Origin: Lomentospora prolificans
Taxonomy: Eukaryota > Ascomycota > Sordariomycetes > Microascales > Microascaceae
Length of the DNA stretch: 64,000 nt
Reading direction: 5' to 3'
Assembly: GCA_029532625.1 (NCBI GenBank)
Contig: JARFXM010000011.1
Span: 3,671,501-3,735,500, forward strand
A program made the translations under genes and the position numbers. Shown here piece after piece: positions 33,871 through 46,846 of the stretch; within the stretch, counting starts at the first letter, position 1; each line of letters starts with the position of its first letter. Under the pieces are notes generated by a model. It saw only the letters and a list, made by a program, of their open reading frames with translations, did no database searches and had not been told where the DNA came from.

Positions 33871-36800
33871 TGCGGGTGTCGTATTATCGGATTATCGGAG
33901 GTAACTGGCTTATAGGTGAAGTACGTCCTCAATCTACATCAATCAAGCATCAGCGCAGCACGGCTGCGGCCCGAATAGGTCTTGGCCGTTCTGCGATAAG
34001 CAAGTCGGAGGTCTTTCAAACTGGATCGCACAGCTCAGAGGCGACCCGCAGCATCTAGAAGATCGTGGTAAAATGAGCTGTGTCGTTGCACTCCTCAGAG
34101 GCACGAGGCGCCGTACGTTTGTGCAGGTGGGATTGCGTTCAGTGGGTGTGTCTCAAGGCTTGGAGTTGATTTCGGCTGTTTCGAAAGCTAGAAATGAAAG
34201 GTTTGCTTCGAAGTCGGCATTGTATATATCTATATGTTTTGATCTACGTCGTTTCTCGAAACAAGGAGATTTAGTGCCCGTATTGCAGCAATGGTGAGAT
34301 GTTTCCGGTTTATGCACAGCAGCCCAGGGTACCCTGGAAGATCTGTTGTTTCGGCTGATCCTAAACGAGAATGATTGCGGCGCGCAACGACGATATCTGA
34401 TATTGATGAAGAGACGCCGGTCAGCTGATTCTCAATGCGGGCTCAGTGACTGGGATTCACAATAGGCCAAGTTGTCGCCAGACTTTGGTGGCGGAGCAGC
34501 GTTACGGATCCTATTGAGAGGTAGGCTTTCCCTGCAATCTTGGGACGGTTGGGCTCATCAGAAAACGTGATGGTCGGATGGGGGTTGAGGTGTAGCGCAG
34601 CGGGAAGAGGCGAACCGGACTAATAGACGTCTTCCACGGTTTGTGGATCAGCGTGTGGTTAGGTTGATGAAGGGTCCAAGTCGGTGCAGCGATTAGACTG
34701 GGGCACTCTTGGTGGGACTGGCCAGATCGAGTATTAACATTAAATGTCGTTAAGCTGAAACCTAGCAAGACATCGTGGGCTCCGTAACGGTCGTAAACAT
34801 GAGGATGCAAACCGCGAGATCAATGTTGGCGGATCGTCAGCTGCAGTTCGTATCGCGAGAAAGCGGTTTCAGGTCCGTCAAGAAAGAACAGACGATGTGG
34901 GGGAAGAGGAGGGAAAGGTGTGAGAGATGTAAATCGCAAATCCCAGTCGCGAGACGAAGGGCAGAAGGGAGGAGCACGACGAAAGGGGGCAGTTGATGGC
35001 TTGTGCTCAAAAGCTCAAGACCGGGGGGTTTCAAGGGCCGACGCAGTTCGTATGACACTGGCAGGGACAACCCTCCTTTCAGGAGAAGCTTAGACGTAGC
35101 CAGCAAGCTCGGTGGTACCGTCTTCCCTATGCCTGGCTCGATTGACGCAGGTGGTAATAGTTTCAAGACAGAAGGAACCGGAATCCGTCGGGTAGCGATC
35201 TCACGGCATGGGGGTGGCCGTCGCTTCCTTCGAAAGAGCCAGGCCTTTTTCCTTATAAACGCAAAAGAACGCCTGGAAAGGGACGGTGTAGTGAGAAGTG
35301 CGGGATTGGCGAACGAGGCTTGCTCTATTGTAAGCACTCGGCCATGGTCGTGGAAGGACGGGCAAAATGTTATCTGCAGAACGAGATTAATACGGGGGGA
35401 GATTCAATACTTCTCCAGTCCGGCCGGCCTGCCAGCATGGGATGAAAATGGCTGCTCGCTGGCTCTTCAACGGTATAAAGACCCAATGGGCGCGACGCAT
35501 CCGACAGCACAGCACTAGTGTGGTGCTAAAAGGAGCATGGCTTCGATTTCTTCGTGGGTGGATGAAGGGCGCCTGTCGCCTGCACAAATGCAACGATTCA
35601 TTTGGTCTTGGCACATCGGACATGGATATCGTTCTCCTGTTGGTGGGTCAGCAGAGCGGTTTGCTCAATGTTCAATGGAGTGGGCTGGCCGCGATAATAA
35701 CAATAATACGACCCTGCTGTCTACATTAAGCCAAGGGCTCGTCCGCAAAACGGGTCCCCTGGGCAATACTATTGCAACTATAGCAAGAGAGGATGGAAGA
35801 AGTTCGGAGCAGGCTATGCTGTTCTGGGCCAAGATCAGTTGCATCCGATCAACCCATGGGAGGAGAATGTCCAGAAGAGGAGTCCTACCGCCGCTACGGT
35901 GCGCGTCTGGCCAGAGGGATATTGGTGAAGCCAGGGGTGTGAGCGGGCAGGCGCCTGGCTGGCAAAGGGAGCACAGAAGGGTGTGCTCGCTGGCTCCAAA
36001 GCCAGCCAGCTAGCCTGGCTACCTACCCAAAAAAAGCCACGCTAGGCGCGACCAGGGCCAGGAACAGGCAGAGCACGGACATTGGTGAGGGCCCGCTGAT
36101 TTCCAGGTACATCGACAGTTCGGGTACGAACTGCCTACCCCCGCCAGAGACGTTGCGAGCGCGAAAACTCTCCAACCAGCGCTGGCTCGTAGCCTATTAT
36201 GATGTCCTACATCGAACATACGAAGTACCAGTAATATTTCCCGGCTGCAAATGCGGAACACGGGAGACTACGAAGTCGAACCCCAGGCGCATCTATATAA
36301 AAAGAAAAAAAAAAAAAACCACCAGGACTGAGCTGGTTCCGTCCGTAATACACCTACCTTTATAGCATCATCCCTTATCTAATTGATCGATTCTCGAAGC
36401 CCCCTTCCACCTGTCGGTACCGTTCAATATCCACCCTAAATCAGTCCTGCCATGGCTATGGAAGACTTTTTATTTTTTCTCCTTTCCCTGCACGGACAGA
36501 CAAGCCGCTTAAACGGCAAACTCAGAACCAAGGTCATCACTCTCCAGCTGGCTCTTTGCTCAAACAAGGAGCAGACAATTACGAAGCAATGTAGCCCTAC
36601 CAACGTAACCCTGTGTTGTCATCGACGCCTCTCGACGGGCCAAACAAGAGTCCACTGCCAACGCGAACAGGCCGAGGGGTTGAGCAAACCAGGTATCCAT
36701 TTGCATCTGGTCTATCATTTATATTTGCCGTATCTGCATGCGGTGTCTCTGCGCGATAATAGGACACTCTCGACCTGCACTTGGCAGCGCACCCGCATAT

Positions 36801-39131
36801 AATGCGCCCCCCCAAGTGCTCCACATGCGGTCTCTGATATTAGATATGTAGCCCTGATGCCGTAATTAATGTACTCTCCTGTACCTTAGTACATTACCTT
36901 AGAGATACCTCTAAGTTCTATGGATATTATGAGTTCAGGGTAGTATCACCAACAAGCCAGACAGTCTCCCCTTGGCCATCGGGGCAATCTACCCCTGTCC
37001 AAGACCACGTCTTGCCCCTCCTCCTTTTCCGACCCTGGCCCTGGGACTTCCCTTCCACCCCTCCCTCGGATCGCTGAGGGGCCAGCAGAAAGGGGAAAGC
37101 GCAACCAGGACCCCGGATATCCAGAGATTTTCGCAACCCGCTCGCTGACAGCTTCATCGTTGGGGCAGCCGAAAGAGTTTAAAAAGGATGGCATAGATAC
37201 TCGGGACCGAATTTTAAAACCCGGAGATTTACTTCTCTATCGTTGGTAAAATTTGACACTTCAGATGGGGACGCCAAATCGAAGGTTGATCTTGGCTGGG
37301 CCTATTTCGTAGGATAGTGGACGCTCCTGCGATCTGCAAGGTGATGGACGAGACTCTCCCTTTCCTAGCGCCTGGCAGCGCGCACTACGTAAGGACTGAC
37401 GCGGTCCAGTATCGAATGTCTTGGCGACAAATATTACCGTCAATCAGCTCGATAGCATAGACCTTGGGATTTACAGAAGAACAAAGGGAAGAAAGAAAGA
37501 AAAAAAAAAAAAAAAAAAGGCCAGTCCGCCCCGCCAGCATCAGGGAACACGCCCACGCACTACCTTCGTAGATAAAAGCGAAAGGCGGGCGCCACGCCGC
37601 ACACGAGCTCAGCGTGTTCCTGAGTTCGGACACTCATGACCCCTTCCAATAATACTAGTTATCAAATAGCTCGTTGGAGGCACTTGATTCTGGAGTTGAC
37701 CCTCTCATACCCGCCTACGCTAATATTAACCCAAAATGTCCATTGTCCTATGCGGGCTCACGGGACTTAGATGGAAGGGTGGTTATCCAACTTGCCAAGG
37801 GGATGGGCACGAATGCCTGGTGGGAAAAAATCAATGTTGGCTACGCCGAAGAAAAAGGAAGATCCAGTATTAGATTTGATGCTTCTTTTTCTGGCCCGTT
37901 CAAGAGGGCATGTGCCATTTATGCAATTCCGGCGTCCAGACAAATCAGCGTCCTCGGATCTCCCCTCCATATCTGCACGCAATTCACTAGGGCTGTCCAA
38001 TATCTGCTCCTTTAGGAATATAAGCTTGACCGCCTTCCTCTTCAGCCCCTGAATCGGTCCCAACCTATTACCTGTAGTCTCCAATCTCAAGTCTCGGTGC
38101 ATCACCTGGAGAAGAGTCCCCAAGGAACAATTGCAAGATTTGCTGTTGGGTTGGGTGGCACTGTTTTTATTACCACACCTACACAAGATGACGCCGATAT
38201 CATTCAGCTGTTCGATGGATCCAATGGCGCCTCCTCCGACTCTTCCTCCCGCTCCCTATCTACGGCAAGTAGGTCAGTTATGGTTTGTGAAATGAGCCGA
38301 CTGAGCCATTGTGCTTTGCACGAATCTATTGAAGTAAGTCGCCAGTCTCAATCGCGGGGCCGAGTGTGTGAGCCGCGCGAGGATGAAAGCACGGACGGAT
38401 CTTCTCCCTTCGGTGTCTTGTGTTTCGTAGACCCCATCTCGCTCAACGAGCGCCCCTTGCAACCTAAAAGCCCCCATAGCCTCAAGACTGCGATTCAGAA
38501 ATACAGATGGATAGAGATCGTCAACTAGATGAGGACTGTCAAAATCTAGACCATCGCGTGTATAAACTTAAGGGGCAAAGATCATATAATCGTACGAGTT
38601 CGTACTCCCGAAGAATGCTCGTTCCTGGTTCGCCCAGGGCCGGTGATGAATCAATAAGATGTGGTCTTAGCACTTACGACATGGAGGTTTGTTCTACTTC
38701 TAGGGATGTTTCCTGTTGATGTCGGCTCTGATTCCCTGGAACACCTCTACGTGAGAGCTAGGCGGTGTCTTTTGGACTGCATCCTCTCTGGGCTTGTCTT
38801 TACGTCACTTCCTCTTGGGACTCGTAGAGTTTAGCTTCTTGTCGTCGAAAATGACTACTAGTAAAGGTAGATTTACAAAGGATTGATAACTCAAGTTCGT
38901 TACCCGTCACTATGCTAGGCTGGCGAGCAGCGTCCGAAGACCACGCATTCGTTCACTTTCGTCATAACTCATCAAATTCAACACTCTATAACAATGCCGT
39001 TACTCGACAGGAACATGACGCTCAACGGGGTATCCACCTGCGCCATAGAGCAGCAGCAGCTCTTGACCCCCAAACCCCCCATCGTAGACATCCCTCTTTT
39101 CCCCAAAACCGCCAACGCCAGTTACGCTCTT
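33871..39131. other. 5.3 kb region without a recognisable gene
   Basis: Many short ORFs exist on both strands, but none shows family features, plausible codon pattern or splice structure. Visible elements: a perfect 14-bp palindrome ccagggtaccctgg at 34324-34337; a GGCTGG/CCAGCC cluster near 35950-36022; A-tracts at 36305-36318 (14 nt) and 37500-37518 (19 nt); and an AT-rich segment at 36830-36920 with a 7-bp inverted repeat (CTTAGAG/CTCTAAG, 36898-36915). It probably contains the promoter of the 813-aa protein gene and the MetRS 3' flank, plus non-coding or decayed sequence. Confidence 0.5.
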
Positions 39132-41112
39132 CTAAGCATTCGGCAACGCATCCAGAGTAACCTCGGCAGCCTTCTTCGCAAGCTCCTCATCAGTAGCAGA
39201 GGGGGAAGCAGCCGGCTCGAACTTCGGCTCTCCTCCAACGTTCTTCTCACCCTTGGGCTTCTTCATGGCAGCCTTCTTCTTTGCCTTCTTCGCCGCGGCC
39301 TCCTCCTTGGCCTTCTTCACCTCGTCACCGCCGAAGCTCTCTCGCCACTCAACGCCCTTCTCGGGCTTGATGTTGCTGAACAAGTACGCGGCCTTTCCAA
39401 TCTCGTGGCCAGCCTTGATAGAGTCGCCCATCCAGGTGTCGGGGATGGGGATGGGCTCGGCCTTGAGCTGGGCGAGGATGCCAGCAGCGGTCTCGGGCAT
39501 GAAGGGGGCGATAACGGCGGAAATAAGGTGGATCAAGTTGAGGGCGAGGCCGACGATGACACCACACTTGGCAGGCTCATTCTCAGCAAGCTTGTTGTCG
39601 AGCTTGTTATTTTGAAGGAAGCCGTTGCCAGCCTGGGAGATGAGAAGAACGGTGGAGAGGCCAGCCTTGATCTTGACGGCATCCATTTCCTCGAGATACT
39701 GCTTCAGGAGCTTGTTCACTTCAGCCTTGAACTCGTCGATGGTCGCATCCTGGAATCCGGAGTAGTCAGGAACGATGTTGTTGTAATTCTTTCCATTGAC
39801 GAACTTCACGACACGGCTGACAAAGTTGCCGAGGTTCTTGAGGAGCAAGTTGTTGTTGCAGCTAATGAAGTCATCCCAGTTAAACTCACTATCGCTGGCT
39901 TCGGGTCGATGGGAGAGAAGGTAGTAGCGGAACACGTCGGGGCCAACGCCGGTCTTCCGGGCGGAGTCACCAAATACACCAATGCCTCGGGACTTGGAGA
40001 ACTTGCCGCCCTCGTACGTGAGATATTCGGTCGCTGCAAGATGGTTAAGCTTGGTCCAGTTCTCGCGAGTGCCAATCTGGCTTCCGGGGAAAATGACAGA
40101 GTGGAAGACTACGTTGTCCTTTCCAAGGAATTGGTAAAAAGTAACGTCGTCGGGGTTGTACCACCATTGTTTCCACTCGTCGGTGTAGCAAGCGGTAATA
40201 GAAACGTATCCAATGCAAGCATCGAACCAAGGGTAGATGACCTTCTCCTCATATCCGGGAAGGGGAACAGGAGTTCCCCACTTCATGTCTCTGGTGATAC
40301 TTCGTGCATCAAGGCCCTGCTTAAGCCAGGCGGCGGTGATCTGGCGGCCATTAGGGGACCAAGCTCCCTTGACTGAGGATTCCTGGAAAAAAGAGTCGAT
40401 CTCAGGCTGGAGCTTGTCAAGCCTCATGAAGATATGATTCGTGTCCTTGGTAACCGGAGTAGCACCGTCAACCTTGCAGCGGGGCTTCTTCAGGTCCAAG
40501 GGGTCTAGAAGCTGACCACATCCGTCACACTGGTCACCACGGGCATCTCCGTAGCCGCATTTGGGACATTCACCCTCGACGAACCTGTCAGCAAGGAAAG
40601 AGTGGTGCTGTTCGCAGTAAAGCTGGGTGGTGTTGCGCTCCTCGAGGAAGCCGTTTTCCTTGAGCTTAAGGAAGATGTGTTGCGTGATGGTGGTCTGGGG
40701 CTCGGTAGTCGTTCGGCCGAAGATGTCGAAGCTAAGGTTGAACCACTTGTAAATGTCGGCATGGATCGCGTGGTATTTGTCACAGAGCTCTCGTGGGGTG
40801 ACGCCCTCAACTAGAGCTCTCGCCTCGGTGGTAGTTCCGTACTCATCAGTACCTAGGAAGCGAGTAAGTCAGATGATGCCATTCTTTCAGGGTAGAGGGC
40901 AGAAGGGAAGGCCTGTCCATACCGCAGACGTAGAGGGTGTTGTGGCCTCGGCCTCTGCTGTATCGCGCAAACACATCGGCGGACAAGACGGACCCGATGA
41001 TGTTGCCAAGATGGGGAACATTGTTGACGTAGGGAAGCGCACTCGTGATGAGCACGTTCCTCTTGCCGGGCTGGGGCAGGATTGGGGTTTTGGTCTTCGC
41101 GCCTTCAGCCAT
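39132..41112 (-). CDS. MES1: Cytosolic methionyl-tRNA synthetase
   Basis: Charges initiator and elongator tRNA-Met in the cytosol. Exons in transcript order are 41112-40923 and 40852-39132, giving 636 aa. The class I HIGH variant is HLGN (residues 34-37, PYVNNVPHLGNIIGS). The split codon at the exon junction rebuilds the hallmark YVCGTDEYGT. Zinc-binding pairs are visible in the connective insertion (CPKCGYGD and CDGCGQ). The KMSKS loop reads KFSKS at 347-351. Between them are LPGYEEKVIYPWFDACIGY and the anticodon-binding helix region (NWDDFISCNNNLLLKNLGN). The C-terminus ends in a Lys/Ala-rich helical segment and an acidic tail, without a recognisable tRNA-binding or GST-like domain. There is no presequence, so the product is cytosolic. 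A TGACTCA site lies 293 bp upstream. Confidence 0.95.
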
Positions 41113-42197
41113 GGTGGGTTTCGAGATGTGGGGGGTTGGCGGGAGGAAAGTAGATGGATTTGGGTAGAGAGAGAAAGTGACAATAGAAGTGGTGAAAAGT
41201 AGGTTTTCTCAAGACTTGCTGGTAGAAGGTGGGTGGGGCACTCAGCGGAAGGATGTTTTTAACACTTCAATGGTAATCCCACACACTCCGTTTCTAGGGC
41301 GAGCGAGCAAGCAGCAGGAAAGGGGGATAGAAGCGGTGCAAGGCCTGATGTCCTTTGCGTCTGATGCAGAAACTAGTGACTGGAGTTTTAAGATACTTGA
41401 CAAGTGACTCACATCATTCTACTCATTTAAAACGCCACCCAGGGGAAGAATTTACACAAGGAGAAAGAGATGGGCGGGACGACGGACAATGGGAAGACTG
41501 CACGTGGCGATAAAACCAGCCGGATTACTCTATGGATTACAGATGCTCTTTAATCGTCCTGGCGATTATCAACTTGGGTATCAATAGCAGCCTAGCCGCA
41601 ACAACTTAAAAAGTCAACACTTGACGTCTTGTTCGAGGTACTCTCAACCGTAGTTGATATAAATTTCAATTGCTGGCTCTTGCGACGCGGGGTTGTCTCC
41701 CACACTGATCGATGCTCCGCGCTGGCGGGTGGGCAAGTACCCCTCATTTTTGCCAGGCCTTATCGGTTGCTTATCAAATTGCAGGCATCGGAGGAGGGGC
41801 AACACATTGATCAATGAGATTGATCAAATCCACTACTCTGCCTACTGTATGGATAGCATCGTGTATGGATTGACCCTGTCGACATCGGCTTGCAAGCAGC
41901 AAATACAGTAGACGGCGATACATCGTATCAATTTTCAAGCCCTGATGGAGTGAAGAGAACATCAAATGCATATCTTGGTTGCTATGAAGACGGTATAATA
42001 TATCATTGGAAAGGGCTAACGTGAAGCAAAAAGATCAAGTTCGTATACTACTTTGGTGAAGCTGTGGAGGTTATCCTAAGAACGGAATCACCTCCAAGCT
42101 ACCGTTGAAAGGGTGGAATTTTAGCTAAGTGTGTCAATTTATCATACCACATCCTCCTGGTGGTCTTTTCCTGTCCTACATGTATCTATTATTGAAA
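41113..42197. other. MetRS promoter and UAP1 3' flank
   Basis: Contains the TGACTCA element at 41405-41411. An inverted/direct repeat ttgatcaatgagattgatca lies around 41807-41827. No gene is seen. Confidence 0.55.
41405..41411. promoter_or_regulatory. TGACTCA, Gcn4/Cpc1-type cross-pathway control site
   Basis: A perfect match to the general amino-acid control element, 293 bp upstream of the MetRS start codon. Aminoacyl-tRNA synthetase genes are known targets of Cpc1/Gcn4. A single 7-bp match may be chance. Confidence 0.5.
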
Positions 42198-43740
42198 TTA
42201 TTCGATTTCGAGAACTGCGGGGGCACGGATGGTCCTGCCACTGATCTTCTCCAAGCCCTCACCGCCCTGTAAATGTGTTAATAAAATACGCTCAAAGATA
42301 GATCTCTCACTCAGGGAGCATCTATGATATCTGAAAACTTACATAGCTGAACAGAGGCGACACCTCAACTCCTACGTCGGCCGACTCTCCCTCGACGACC
42401 GCGCCGGCGGCCTCTACCCAACGCTTGCCTTGGTTCATGATGTCGTGCTTGCTAGTCTCGGGATCATCTTCTCCGGTTCCGCTGGCGTTCTTAAGAGGCG
42501 AGAACTCATCCTCACGCTTTACCTCCAAACAGGCAAACTTGTTAAGCTCCAGCATGGGGAACACATCAAAGACAAACTGCTCAAGCTTGATACCGTTAGG
42601 CTTCGAGGGTTTGATGGTCTCCCCGCTGGAGATATCGACGGAGGGAATCTTCTTGCGCGCAATGTGATGGGGGAGCTTGTGGGCCCAGCTAGGAATGGTT
42701 TCGAGGAAACTGAACGAATAGTAGTGATTGACAATGTTGGCAGCACGGAATTTGAGAACGCCGGGCTGCTTGGGATCCTCCGCGGAGGCAGTGGCCTCGT
42801 CGATTTCCGAGTACTCAACGACATCGGGACGGCCGTTCTTGAGGAGGATAAGGCCAACGGACTCGGTAGCGTTTCGCTTGCGGACGACTTTGGTGGCAAT
42901 ATCAACCTTCTTGGAAGCAGAGAAACCGATAAAGACGGGGTCGGCAACCTTGACAAGGCAGTTATCGACACAGTAGGCGTGGATATGCTCGATACCTCGC
43001 TTACGCATGTCATCAATCACACTCTGAACAATAAGAGCCTGGTAGATGCCACCGTTGCCGTCGGGGGCTACGGCGACCTTGGACTTGGACTCAAGCAATA
43101 TCTTGCCATCGTTCGAGATGCAAGGGAGGACACCTTGCTCGAAAATGAAGACATTGGACTCCTTCAAGCCAAAATAATTGTTTTCTTTGAAGAAAGCCTC
43201 TGTGGGCCCGCGAGTAGGTCCACTGGTCATGACATACCAGGGTACGACGGCCGCAGCACCGCCCGACTTTTTGGCGGCGAGATGCTCAATCTTGCGGATA
43301 CGCTCGGCCTGGATCTGGAACAAGCTCTTGTGCGAGGGAAGGCCAATGTCAAAGCAGCCCTTAGGCGCAGAGCTTCCGAGTCGTGTACCCTGGCCGCCAG
43401 CCATGAGGACGACGGCAACCTTGTTCTGGGAAATGAGATCGAGGCCGAGATCGTACCACCTATCGATGTCCTCTTTGGCAGAGTCAAGAATACTGGCCCT
43501 GGCGGACTCGGGGAGAGGCTCTAAGCCGGACTTCTTGCCGTCATCTTCCACCTTGGGTGGGTTCAGGGCCCGGTCGGTGATCTCGTTGATGTATTCGGGA
43601 TTGAACTTCTCGAGCTGCTCGAAGAGTGCGGCCTGTTCGGAGGCAGAAAGGCTATCGTAGAATGTGAAGACCTGCTCTTGGCCAGCCTTGGTATACTTCT
43701 CCTTGAGCTCGGCGAGCCTATCAGCAGAGGGCGCGGACAT
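42198..43740 (-). CDS. UAP1: UDP-N-acetylglucosamine pyrophosphorylase
   Basis: Makes UDP-GlcNAc from UTP and GlcNAc-1-phosphate, the donor for chitin, N-glycans and GPI anchors. Exons in transcript order are 43740-42343 and 42266-42198, giving 488 aa, the standard length. The nucleotide-binding signature LMAGGQGTRLGSSAPKG is at about 112-128. Further conserved blocks are VPWYVMTSGPT, PDGNGGIYQAL, HIHAYCVDNCLVKVADP (metal/UTP site) and GIKLEQFVFDVFP. The small second exon adds GGEGLEKISGRTI and the conserved C-terminal APAVLEIE. Without it the protein would lose its family ending. The intron interrupts FSY/GGEG in phase 0. It is unlikely to be a UDP-glucose pyrophosphorylase because the SSAPKG and GGIYQAL forms are UAP-specific. 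Confidence 0.95.
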
Positions 43741-45931
43741 GATGAAATTTCGTTGGGGTGAAATGGAGGGGTAGCTTTGGTGGGGTTGAATCGAAGGGGA
43801 GATGGGTATCTTGAAAGAGGCGAAAGCCTTGAGAAAGGACGGGAAACTCGGCGAGACGGAATCTGGAAGATGGGATGGTGGAGGAGATGGGAATAAGTTT
43901 CGGAAAAGCAGGTTCTCAGCGGGTCTTATTATGGGCGAAATGGTTGAGACGGCGTCAGCTCAGGTCCGATCATTGAGCATTCGGGGCTGGAAGCTTCGAT
44001 CCTGGGACTGAGGGGCAATGACAGGAACAGGGGAAAGAGAAACAAGGGTCTTGGCCTATTTGCATTGCCAGCTCGTATCCAGCTTCAGCGGGCTGGACTT
44101 GCTGCCCCGCCAGCCATTTGTTATGGCGGAGACCCTAGTCGCTGGCTGGCAAGCTGCGCATTATTGCTTGGCTGGAGCCACCAGCGGAGCCCAAGCCACA
44201 GCTGGCCAAGTTCCGTGTTGTATTAATGGTGAAAGCGAAGAATGGTGCGGATGTGTGTGCCGATCTTTGGATACCTCATTGGTTGCTTTGAGGCTATATA
44301 TCCAACAGTGTTCCTGCGAGGTCAGCACCGCTCGCGCAGTTGGTGAATGGGAATGCACTCGATGTACCATGTCGTGTGGAGGCTGAATTGAGCTGAGGCT
44401 GCGGCTTTGAGCAGCGCCAGCGGGGAATATCATTGATGCTGGCTCAGTTTTCTACTTGATCCTCGTTAAGACCTAAAAAAGCTCCCTAGCCTACGTCGTA
44501 GGTCGCGTTGGACAGCGAGCCGAATAGTATGCGCGAGGTGCATGCAAGAAAGCCTGACTAATAATTTCACAAAGGCAACTTCGCAACATCATTTAGTTGC
44601 AAGTTCGTATTGATGGATCCTAGAAAAGAGATTATATCATTGGGAGACAAATCCAGAGTATGAGGCTTACGTGGATGAGTGTTTAAAACTCTTCCCACCT
44701 TTCACTCTGGCCAGAACCGCTTTGTCATCTCGTCCTTCAAATTCCCTACCCATCAGCTAGGTTTCCACCAGGACAGGCTGCAACATCGACAGACGGCAAA
44801 GACGCCGCGTCGACCAGCCATGGATGGGAAAATCCAAGACTCTAATCGGGCAAAACCCCGGGTTTTGGTCTATGCAGGTAGAGCGACTAAGCGCACGAAG
44901 GAATGAGCAAATGCTGCCCTATTTATATTGCGCAAGCAAAAGAGTCTCGGTGAAAACGGCAGGCAATACTACATAGTAACTGTGGCAGAATATCCCCCAC
45001 TTCACTTGGTTGCTAGCACTAGAGGGAAGGAAATCGGAAGCAAATGGTTGTTCTATGGATCTCACATGCTCAAACGAAACCGCGCCAGTCCCAATGTGTC
45101 ACGATACCGCAGCTCTCCCTAGCAATTTTTGGAATCAAGCCCCCAAAACACATCGCGCTATATTACTTAGGCCTAGACTTACGATGCGATTTGGATAATA
45201 GTTGGCTTTCGTCGCTCAGTTCTTGAAGTTTAATTTGTACCTACACGAGCCACTGAGCTAGAAGACTCCCTTGATCGCCAGCCAAGCGAGTAGACATGGA
45301 CGTTACTAAATGACGTCGAAACATTATCCTAGCCTGGTGGGTTGCGATGCGATGCATATCCGTAGAAGCCGTACTAGGGAAAAATAAGGAAAGAAAAATG
45401 ATTCACAAGCTCGAGCTGAACGCTTCAGGTAAATCATTGCATCGCTCCGTGTGGAGAAAGCTTCGTCAGAAGTTCAGGTTCACCAAACCCACAGAATCCT
45501 GCCAAACGGCCATGTTCTCTAGATCTAATGAAGCAGATATCTCCGATCCCCAAATAATACCCATATTTGGACAAGGGGCAGCACGCCTCCTGGTCATCCC
45601 CCCGCTCGCCTATTGGCCAGCGCTAGGATTGTCTTTGGTCCTTTGACCGCTCAGCGTCACATCGTCAGCAGCACATCTCTCACAAGATGGTCAGGCACTG
45701 GACAAAGTTACTCGTTCCGCCACTGGCGGGTTTTGCGCGCCGGCCGGAGTCTGTTTTAGGCCCTTGGACCCCTTGTCCCTGCCGGTCTTACGGAACCTCT
45801 CCACCCCATTTCTTCTTTTATTGACAGCAATCCCCGTCTTCCTTTCGAGCCTCTTTCCTCTACCCTTGGCCTATCGCCATTGATCTGAGAGAGAGGAAAC
45901 CAGAAGGATAAGTGGCCCCCCCCCAAAAAAA
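43741..45931. other. Divergent intergenic region UAP1 / AIG1-like
   Basis: 2.2 kb with both promoters. GGCTGG motifs cluster near 44140-44205. A run of nine C then eight A abuts the AIG1-like ATG. No gene or tRNA is recognised. Confidence 0.5.
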
Positions 45932-46846
45932 ATGTTTGCCAAGGTGCGCAAGGCGTTCCAGTTTGGGACCGACCTCTGGGATCCGTCCTCGAGGTTCGAA
46001 ACCTCCTGGCTCTTCCCTCCCATCGTCCTCTTCGCGATCCGCGCCGCAATCGTAAGTTCTCTGTATTTTTTTTTCTCTTTTTGGGCGCCAACCCTCCATG
46101 ACAACTGCAAGCGCTAACGTGCGGGACATCCTCACCAGGCCCTCTACATCTTCCTCACCCGCCTTATCGTCATCGGCAAAACCTGCGTCGACCAAGGCTG
46201 CGGCCTCGTCCGCGACGAGTTCTCCTACTTCACCGTCCTCACCTACTGGGGCCTTGCCTTCTACTTCCTCTTCGCCTCCATCCACACCCTCACCTACGCC
46301 CTCACTTCGCGACCCCTCCTCGACCGCTTCCCGCGGCCCCTCAAGGCCCTCCACAGCCTCTTCTACACCACCGTCACCACCTACCCTTTCCTCGTCACCA
46401 TTGTCTACTGGGGCATCCTCTACGAAGGCCCCTGGCCCACGGTCGAGTTCGACAACTGGAAGAACATCTCACAGCACGGCATCAACTCCGCCTTCGCCCT
46501 CTTCGAGGTCATCTTCCCCCGCACAGCTCCCTACCCTTGGGTTCACGTCCTTTGGCTCCTCGTCATCCTCGCCCTCTACCTCGGCCTCGCCTACCTGACC
46601 CACGCGACCAAAGGCTTCTACACTTATAGCTTCCTCGACCCGGGCCCGGACGGCCCCGGCGGTCGCGGCTGGGTCGCCGTCTACATCATCGTCATCGCCG
46701 TCGCCATAGTCGTCATCTACGTCGTCGTCAAGGCCATCATCTGGTTCAGGTACTGGGTTACCGAGAGGAAGATGCACATGGACGGCAAGTTCGCTGCCCA
46801 GCGTCAGGTCAACCATGACGCTGAAATGGCCGCCGTGCACAAATAA
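45932..46846 (+). CDS. FAR-17a/AIG1-like multispanning membrane protein
   Basis: Member of the AIG1/ADTRP family, integral membrane threonine hydrolases that split fatty-acid esters of hydroxy fatty acids in animals; fungal roles are unclear. Exons are 45932-46051 and 46139-46846 (phase 0), giving 275 aa. About six hydrophobic helices are evident: LFPPIVLFAIRAAIALYIFL, FTVLTYWGLAFYFLFASIHT, TTYPFLVTIVYWGILYEG, WVHVLWLLVILALYLGLAYL, and a long C-terminal helix (WVAVYIIVIAVAIVVIYVVV). The Thr in VLTYWG and the His in SQHGINSAFALFE lie where the family places its catalytic Thr and His. The start ATG follows an unusual C9A8 run that supplies A at -3. It converges on GUP1. Confidence 0.85.

Noticed and set aside
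34837..35518. Overlapping ORFs of 166 and 171 codons on opposite strands
   Set aside because: No family features, low-complexity residue use and mirror-image shadowing; not supported as genes.
36252..36290. Possible tRNA T-loop on the minus strand (GGGGTTCGACT)
   Set aside because: Flanking sequence does not form a T-stem and there is no A-box at the right distance.
38097..38528. 143-codon plus-strand ORF
   Set aside because: No recognisable domain, no splice context and no start or leader features; likely chance.
38994..40376. 460-codon plus-strand ORF opposite MetRS
   Set aside because: Antisense shadow; the Leu/Val-rich composition comes from reading MetRS codons backwards.
42430..43524. 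364-codon plus-strand ORF opposite UAP1
   Set aside because: Antisense shadow of the highly conserved UAP1 coding sequence.
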